Below are positions 60,301 to 64,000 of a DNA stretch of 64,000 bases, one piece after another. Positions within the stretch are counted from its first letter, which is position 1; the number at the start of each line of letters is the position of its first letter. A program made the position numbers and the translations under genes. Under the pieces are notes generated by a model that made no database searches, was not told the DNA's origin, and worked only from the letters and a program-made list of their open reading frames with translations. This stretch comes from an uncultured Ruminococcus sp. (lineage in GTDB: Bacteria > Bacillota > Clostridia > Oscillospirales > Acutalibacteraceae): assembly GCA_902762375.1 (NCBI GenBank), contig CACWNY010000003.1:1-64000 (forward strand), read 5' to 3'.

Positions 60301-61110
60301 GTGAAAAAATTGAATATCGTAGCAGTTGATGATGAAGTATTTGCGTTGAGTGACCTTGAAGAAGTGCTTTTGGAATGTTTGCCGAACACCGAAATACACT
60401 GTTTTGATAATGCGGAAGATGTGATTGTCTATGCAAAAGAGCATAAAATCGACATTGCTTTTCTGGATATTGAAATGAACAATATTACAGGAATACAGCT
60501 AGCACAGAATTTGTTGTCTATTTATGACAGAACCAATATTATTTTTGTGACAGGGTATTCCGAATATGCACTGGAGGCGTTTTCGGTATATGCGAGCGGT
60601 TATATTTTGAAACCTGCTGAGAAAAAATCAGTACTTTCGGCACTTTCCAAATTACGCTATCCCATAGAACAAAACCGTCCGAAAGTGACGGTCAAGACAT
60701 TCAGTAATTTTGAAATTTATGTCAACGGTCAGCCTGTGCATTTTGCCAGAGCGAAATCCAAAGAGTTACTTGCCTATCTGATACACAAAAACGGAACAGG
60801 TTGTTCCCTGAAAGAACTGGCAAGTGTTTTATATGAAGACAAGGAGTATACACTTTCCCTGCAAAAGCAGTTACAGACGATTATCGCCACAATGATGAAA
60901 TCGCTGAATGCTGAGAATATAGGAGATATTGTTATCAAGCGGTATAATCATCTTTCGGTAGACACATCAAAGATTGATGACTGTGATTATTATCGTTTTC
61001 TTAGCGGTGACAAAGAGGCTATCAACTCTTATGCAGGAGAATATATGATGAATTACAGTTGGGGAGAATTTACCATAGGTTATTTAGACAGCAAAGCGTT
61101 CGATTACTGA
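60301..61110 (+). CDS. Response regulator with SARP-type C-terminal domain
   Basis: A 266-269-residue orphan regulator. The receiver domain (about 1-125) has VAVDDE, the phospho-acceptor FLDIEM (about Asp58), VTGYSEYA and LKPAEK. The C-terminal half (VKTFSNFEIYVNGQPVHFARAKSKELLAYLI) is the winged-helix/bacterial-transcriptional-activation (SARP) type. GAGGTG at 60298-60303 is spaced 6 nt before TTG 60310, giving MNIVAVDDE, which looks more natural than GTG 60301 (MKKLN). No histidine kinase is adjacent. Confidence 0.9.
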   Translation: MKKLNIVAVDDEVFALSDLEEVLLECLPNTEIHCFDNAEDVIVYAKEHKIDIAFLDIEMNNITGIQLAQNLLSIYDRTNIIFVTGYSEYALEAFSVYASGYILKPAEKKSVLSALSKLRYPIEQNRPKVTVKTFSNFEIYVNGQPVHFARAKSKELLAYLIHKNGTGCSLKELASVLYEDKEYTLSLQKQLQTIIATMMKSLNAENIGDIVIKRYNHLSVDTSKIDDCDYYRFLSGDKEAINSYAGEYMMNYSWGEFTIGYLDSKAFDY

Positions 61111-61136
61111 CAGAGTTCAGCAATCGAACGCCTTTA

Positions 61137-61433
61137 GTTTAAGGGCTGTCGTAGTTTAAGGGCTGCCGCCCTTAAAAATCCTGCTAAGGGGCTGCCGCCC
61201 CTTAACCCCGCCCACTTTTTTGAAAAAAAGTGGACAAAAAACTTTTAATTGTCACCGCTGACACTCGGATAAACAATCCGAACGAAGTGAGCCAGAAAAG
61301 TTTTTGTCGAACTTTTTTCAAAAAGTTCGTGGGGTCAAGGGGTGAAACCCCTTGTGGGATTTTAAAGGGCGAAGCCCTTTAATGACTAAAAATTCAAAAC
61401 AAAATTTGCGTATGCAAATTTTGACATTTAGAA
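61137..61433. repeat. MITE family dimer, copy 22
   Basis: Forward part with duplicated TTTAAGGGCTG starts, GGGGCTGCCGCCCC and CCCAC...GTGG hairpins, junction CAATCCGAACGAAGTGAGCC, inverted part with CGAAC...GTTCG, AAGGGGTGAAACCCCTT and the AT hairpin. It fills most of the 61111-61559 gap. Confidence 0.87.
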
Positions 61434-61461
61434 TTTTTTATTTTTGCAGAAAGATTTTTTT

Positions 61462-61504
61462 AAAGATGTACATTATTGCCCAATAGTGTACATCTTTTTT
61501 TGTT
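61462..61504 (+). terminator. Terminator before the phage packaging genes
   Basis: AAAGATGTACA pairs with TGTACATCTTT, inner ATT/AAT, followed by TTTGTTTTT. It isolates the packaging genes from upstream transcription. Confidence 0.88.
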
Positions 61505-61517
61505 TTTCCCGTATTGA

Positions 61518-61536
61518 GTGTAAGATTTTCTTACAC
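61518..61536 (+). promoter_or_regulatory. Palindrome upstream of the terminase small subunit
   Basis: GTGTAAG - ATTTT - CTTACAC, a perfect 7-bp inverted repeat 23 bp before the terminase ATG and 12 bp before its AGGAGG. It looks like an operator or a small hairpin in the leader. Confidence 0.55.
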
Positions 61537-61559
61537 ATTTCATCATAAGGAGGTTGGGT

Positions 61560-62042
61560 ATGACACCTAAAGAGGAAAAATTCTGTTGTTTTTATGCGTT
61601 AAACGGTAATGCCAGACTTTCGGCGGTACTTTCAGGATATAAAAATTCTCCTGAAATCAAAGCGGTGAAGTTGCTCTCCAGAAAAGATGTCGGCGAAAAA
61701 ATCCGCTTTTACCGAAAGGCATACTATGATGATTTACGGGCTTTGGCAATAACAGGATACCGTCAGCTAGCCTTTGGCAGTATTGCGGACTGTATAAAAC
61801 TGATTTACGATATGGATAATCTGCCGTCATTGGATATGATGAATTTATTTATGATATCCGAAATCAAGAAACCTAAAGACGGCTCTATGGAGATTAAGTT
61901 TTTTGACCGCATAAAAGCGTTGGAAAAACTGACCGAAATTGAACAGCTCTCTGAAGAAAGCAGTATACCGTTCTATAAGGCACTGGAAAAGAGTGCGGAT
62001 ATTTTCAGCAATGACGAGGAGGAGGAAAATGTTCCCGAGTGA
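61560..62042 (+). CDS. Phage terminase small subunit
   Basis: A 160-residue DNA-recognition subunit of the packaging motor. MTPKEEKFCCFYALNGNARLSAVLSGYK is the Terminase_2-type opening (KxxxFCxxYxxxxNA...AxxAGY), followed by the DVGEKIRFYRKA helix and an acidic C-terminus. AAGGAGG is 6 nt before ATG 61560. It overlaps the large subunit by 14 nt. No integrase, repressor or HNH gene precedes it. Confidence 0.9.
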   Translation: MTPKEEKFCCFYALNGNARLSAVLSGYKNSPEIKAVKLLSRKDVGEKIRFYRKAYYDDLRALAITGYRQLAFGSIADCIKLIYDMDNLPSLDMMNLFMISEIKKPKDGSMEIKFFDRIKALEKLTEIEQLSEESSIPFYKALEKSADIFSNDEEEENVPE

Positions 62043-63276
62043 ATTTTCTCCGAAACAGATGAAATTATTGACATGGTGGTGTCAGGGAAGTAAGTATTCA
62101 GATTGTGATGCCGTTATCTGTGACGGTGCAGTCCGTAGCGGTAAGACTTTATGTATGAGTATTTCTTTTGTATCATGGGCGTTTTACCGTTTCAACAACG
62201 GCAGTTTTGCTTTATGCGGTAAAACAATACGCTCTTTGAGAAGAAATGTGGTTACTCCTTTGATGGGTATGCTAAAACCTATGGGATTTACCTGTAATGA
62301 GAAATTTTCTCAAAACTTGCTGGAAATTTCTGTCAACGGTAAAACAAATCGTTTCTATCTCTTTGGCGGTAAAGATGAGTCCTCTGCGTCATTAATTCAG
62401 GGTATGACCCTGTGTGGTGTGCTTTTTGACGAAGTGGCTCTCATGCCTAAATCCTTTGTTGAACAGGCTTTGGCAAGATGTTCGGTTAGTGGCAGTAAAT
62501 TCTGGTTCAACTGCAATCCTGAATATCCTCAACACTGGTTCAGAACGGAATGGATTCTGGGCAGAAAAAAGAAAAATGCTCTGTATCTGCATTTCACTAT
62601 GGACGACAACCCCTCTCTTTCTGAAAAAATGAAAAAACGCTATCAATCCCTCTACAGTGGTGCTTTCTATGAAAGATTTATTCTTGGAAAATGGGTCAGT
62701 GCCGAAGGGTGTGTCTATCCTTTTATGAAAGAGGATAGTTTTGTGAATTTGCCTGAATGTTCGTTTGAAAAATATGTCATCAGTTGCGATTATGGTACGG
62801 TAAATCCTGCGTCTTTCGGACTTTGGGGATTGTATCGTGATGTATGGTATCGCATTGAAGAATATTATTACGATTCCCGAAAGGTCGGCTTTCAGAAAAC
62901 GGATGAAGAACATTATCAGGCTCTGGAAACTCTTGCCTACCACAAAAAAATTGATGATGTCATTGTTGACCCGTCTGCTTCAAGTTTTATCCAGACCATT
63001 AAACGACACGGTAAATTTCATGTGTCACCTGCTAAAAACGATGTGCTTGACGGTATACGCAAAGTTTCTACGGCTCTCAAGGACGGCAAAATCAAAATCT
63101 GTAATACCTGTTCGGATACTATTCGGGAGTTCAGTCTTTATCGCTGGCAAAGTGGTGGTGCTGATGTTCCCGTAAAAGAAAATGACCACGCTATGGACGA
63201 TATCCGTTATTTTGTTTCAGGTGTCGTTTTCAAACCTCAACATGATTTTATTGTCTTTGCAACAAAACGCTTTTGA
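62029..63276 (+). CDS. Phage terminase large subunit
   Basis: A 415-residue ATPase-nuclease. CDGAVRSGKTLC (about 30-41) is the Walker A-like P-loop, GVLFDEVALM the Walker B, FWFNCNPEYPQHWF the coupling motif; the RNase-H-like nuclease half shows SCDYGTVNP, DVIVDPSASSF and DHAMDDIRYF acidic residues. GAGGAGGA lies 4-9 nt before ATG 62029 (in the small-subunit tail). It looks intact. Confidence 0.95.
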   Translation: MFPSEFSPKQMKLLTWWCQGSKYSDCDAVICDGAVRSGKTLCMSISFVSWAFYRFNNGSFALCGKTIRSLRRNVVTPLMGMLKPMGFTCNEKFSQNLLEISVNGKTNRFYLFGGKDESSASLIQGMTLCGVLFDEVALMPKSFVEQALARCSVSGSKFWFNCNPEYPQHWFRTEWILGRKKKNALYLHFTMDDNPSLSEKMKKRYQSLYSGAFYERFILGKWVSAEGCVYPFMKEDSFVNLPECSFEKYVISCDYGTVNPASFGLWGLYRDVWYRIEEYYYDSRKVGFQKTDEEHYQALETLAYHKKIDDVIVDPSASSFIQTIKRHGKFHVSPAKNDVLDGIRKVSTALKDGKIKICNTCSDTIREFSLYRWQSGGADVPVKENDHAMDDIRYFVSGVVFKPQHDFIVFATKRF

Positions 63277-63287
63277 GGAGGTGCTTT

Positions 63288-64000
63288 GTGAAAAAATTCG
63301 GAAAAAATCAAAAAAATTCCACTGTCAGTTCCTCTCAGCCTGTCAAGGCGGTGACGGGGTATGGCTTTCAGAATCCTTTCGGAGCGATAAACCATTATAT
63401 CCCTCTGCATAACTCTCAGAATGTTCTTTACGATACTTTGAGAGAAGCTGTCCCCATCATTGATTCCGCTTTGAATAAACTTGTCAGACTGCTCGGTACT
63501 TTCACGATAGAATGTGCTGACAAAACCGCTCAAAAACAGTTGCAACATTTTCTACAAACCGTGAAAACAAACGGCAACAATATAGGATTTCACTGTTTTC
63601 TGAGTAGTTATTTTGACCGTCTGCTTACCTACGGTACGGCAGTAGCGGAAATTCTTCCCTTCAAAGATTATCACGGTATCTACGGTATCTATAACGCTGA
63701 TAATAATCACATCTTACTGAAATCCAAAACCGAAAATCCTTTGGAACTCTCTGTTTTCGTCAAACAGAAAAACGGTGAGATTATTCCCGTTCAAAATGAA
63801 AATCTCATTTTACTCACTTCCCTTAACCCTAAACCCGACAAAATCGGGGGGACTTCTGTTTTGCAGGGATTACCGTTTGTCAGCAGTATTCTTCTCAAAA
63901 TTCTCAATTCCATAGGGCAAAACTGGGACAGAGTGGGAAATATCCGTTATGCTGTCACCTATAAACCTACTGACGATAACTTTGACGGTGCTTTCACTCA
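63288..64000 (+). CDS. Phage portal protein (N-terminal part, runs off the window)
   Basis: GTG 63288 with GAGGAGGTG 5-6 nt upstream begins 237 codons open to the window edge. REAVPIIDSALNKLVRLLGTFTIECAD and SYFDRLLTYGTAVAEILPFKD resemble phage portal proteins, and the position directly after the terminase large subunit is standard. The portal forms the DNA-entry ring of the capsid. The C-terminus is unseen. Confidence 0.83.
   Translation, partial: MKKFGKNQKNSTVSSSQPVKAVTGYGFQNPFGAINHYIPLHNSQNVLYDTLREAVPIIDSALNKLVRLLGTFTIECADKTAQKQLQHFLQTVKTNGNNIGFHCFLSSYFDRLLTYGTAVAEILPFKDYHGIYGIYNADNNHILLKSKTENPLELSVFVKQKNGEIIPVQNENLILLTSLNPKPDKIGGTSVLQGLPFVSSILLKILNSIGQNWDRVGNIRYAVTYKPTDDNFDGAFT

Overview
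The window looks like chromosomal DNA of a low-GC, Gram-positive gut clostridium, most likely a Ruminococcus-like member of the Oscillospiraceae. The grounds are the gene content: a DUF512 radical-SAM gene next to der and plsY, a two-subunit class I fumarase, VanW proteins, a YabE-like DUF348/G5/3D protein, a PdaB-like deacetylase, BspA-type leucine-rich-repeat proteins, AAA-ATPase/PD-(D/E)XK fusion proteins, and strong AGGAGG ribosome sites. This placement is inference; no rRNA or tRNA gene is present.

Layout. 1-98: right end of an IS200/IS605 (TnpB) element with its omega-RNA tail. 0.2-7.5 kb: VanW protein, DUF512 protein, der, plsY and an acidic zinc-ribbon membrane protein. 7.6-10.9 kb (minus): two phage-tail-like SGNH-hydrolase proteins. 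11.3-16.9 kb: secreted BspA/Big2 protein, purine permease, secreted Big2-CAP protein. 17.0-25.4 kb: a complete four-gene Wadjet (JetABCD) anti-plasmid SMC system. 25.8-26.6 kb: orphan phage replication protein whose start codon appears to be ATA. 26.9-36.1 kb: AAA/PD-(D/E)XK protein, fumarase, 3D-domain protein, Rpn nuclease and a frameshifted BspA protein. 36.2-47.6 kb: surface-polysaccharide locus (GT26, GT4, GT2, two acyltransferases, two paralogous GT-D-like proteins, polymerase, flippase, pyruvyl transferase). 47.7-48.9 kb: VOC protein, two tiny membrane peptides, DUF3592 protein. 49.2-51.1 kb: second VanW paralogue. 51.5-54.8 kb (minus): sugar ABC importer without its ATPase. 55.2-58.6 kb: Rrf2 regulator, rpsB-tsf, PdaB-like deacetylase. 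58.9-61.1 kb: YbjN-like duplication, XRE regulator, SARP-type response regulator. 61.5-64.0 kb: phage terminase small and large subunits and the start of a portal gene.

The most unusual signal lies between the genes. One structured repeat family recurs at about 22 intergenic sites, six of them head-to-head dimers. The best copy (25435-25621) has perfect 17-bp terminal inverted repeats, so the family looks like a MITE. Its three GC hairpins show compensatory base changes between copies, and every dimer pairs two different versions of the third hairpin. Copies form or abut gene stop codons (der, jetB, the PdaB-like gene, an acyltransferase), supply one ribosome-binding site, split jetB from jetC, and are themselves invaded by a second repeat, once with a 10-bp target duplication. 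Also notable: two phage-type genes with ATA exactly where the ATG should be, each followed by GCA and preceded by a well-spaced ribosome site; a likely CTG start on the flippase; and a pair of VanW paralogues that share a promoter block.
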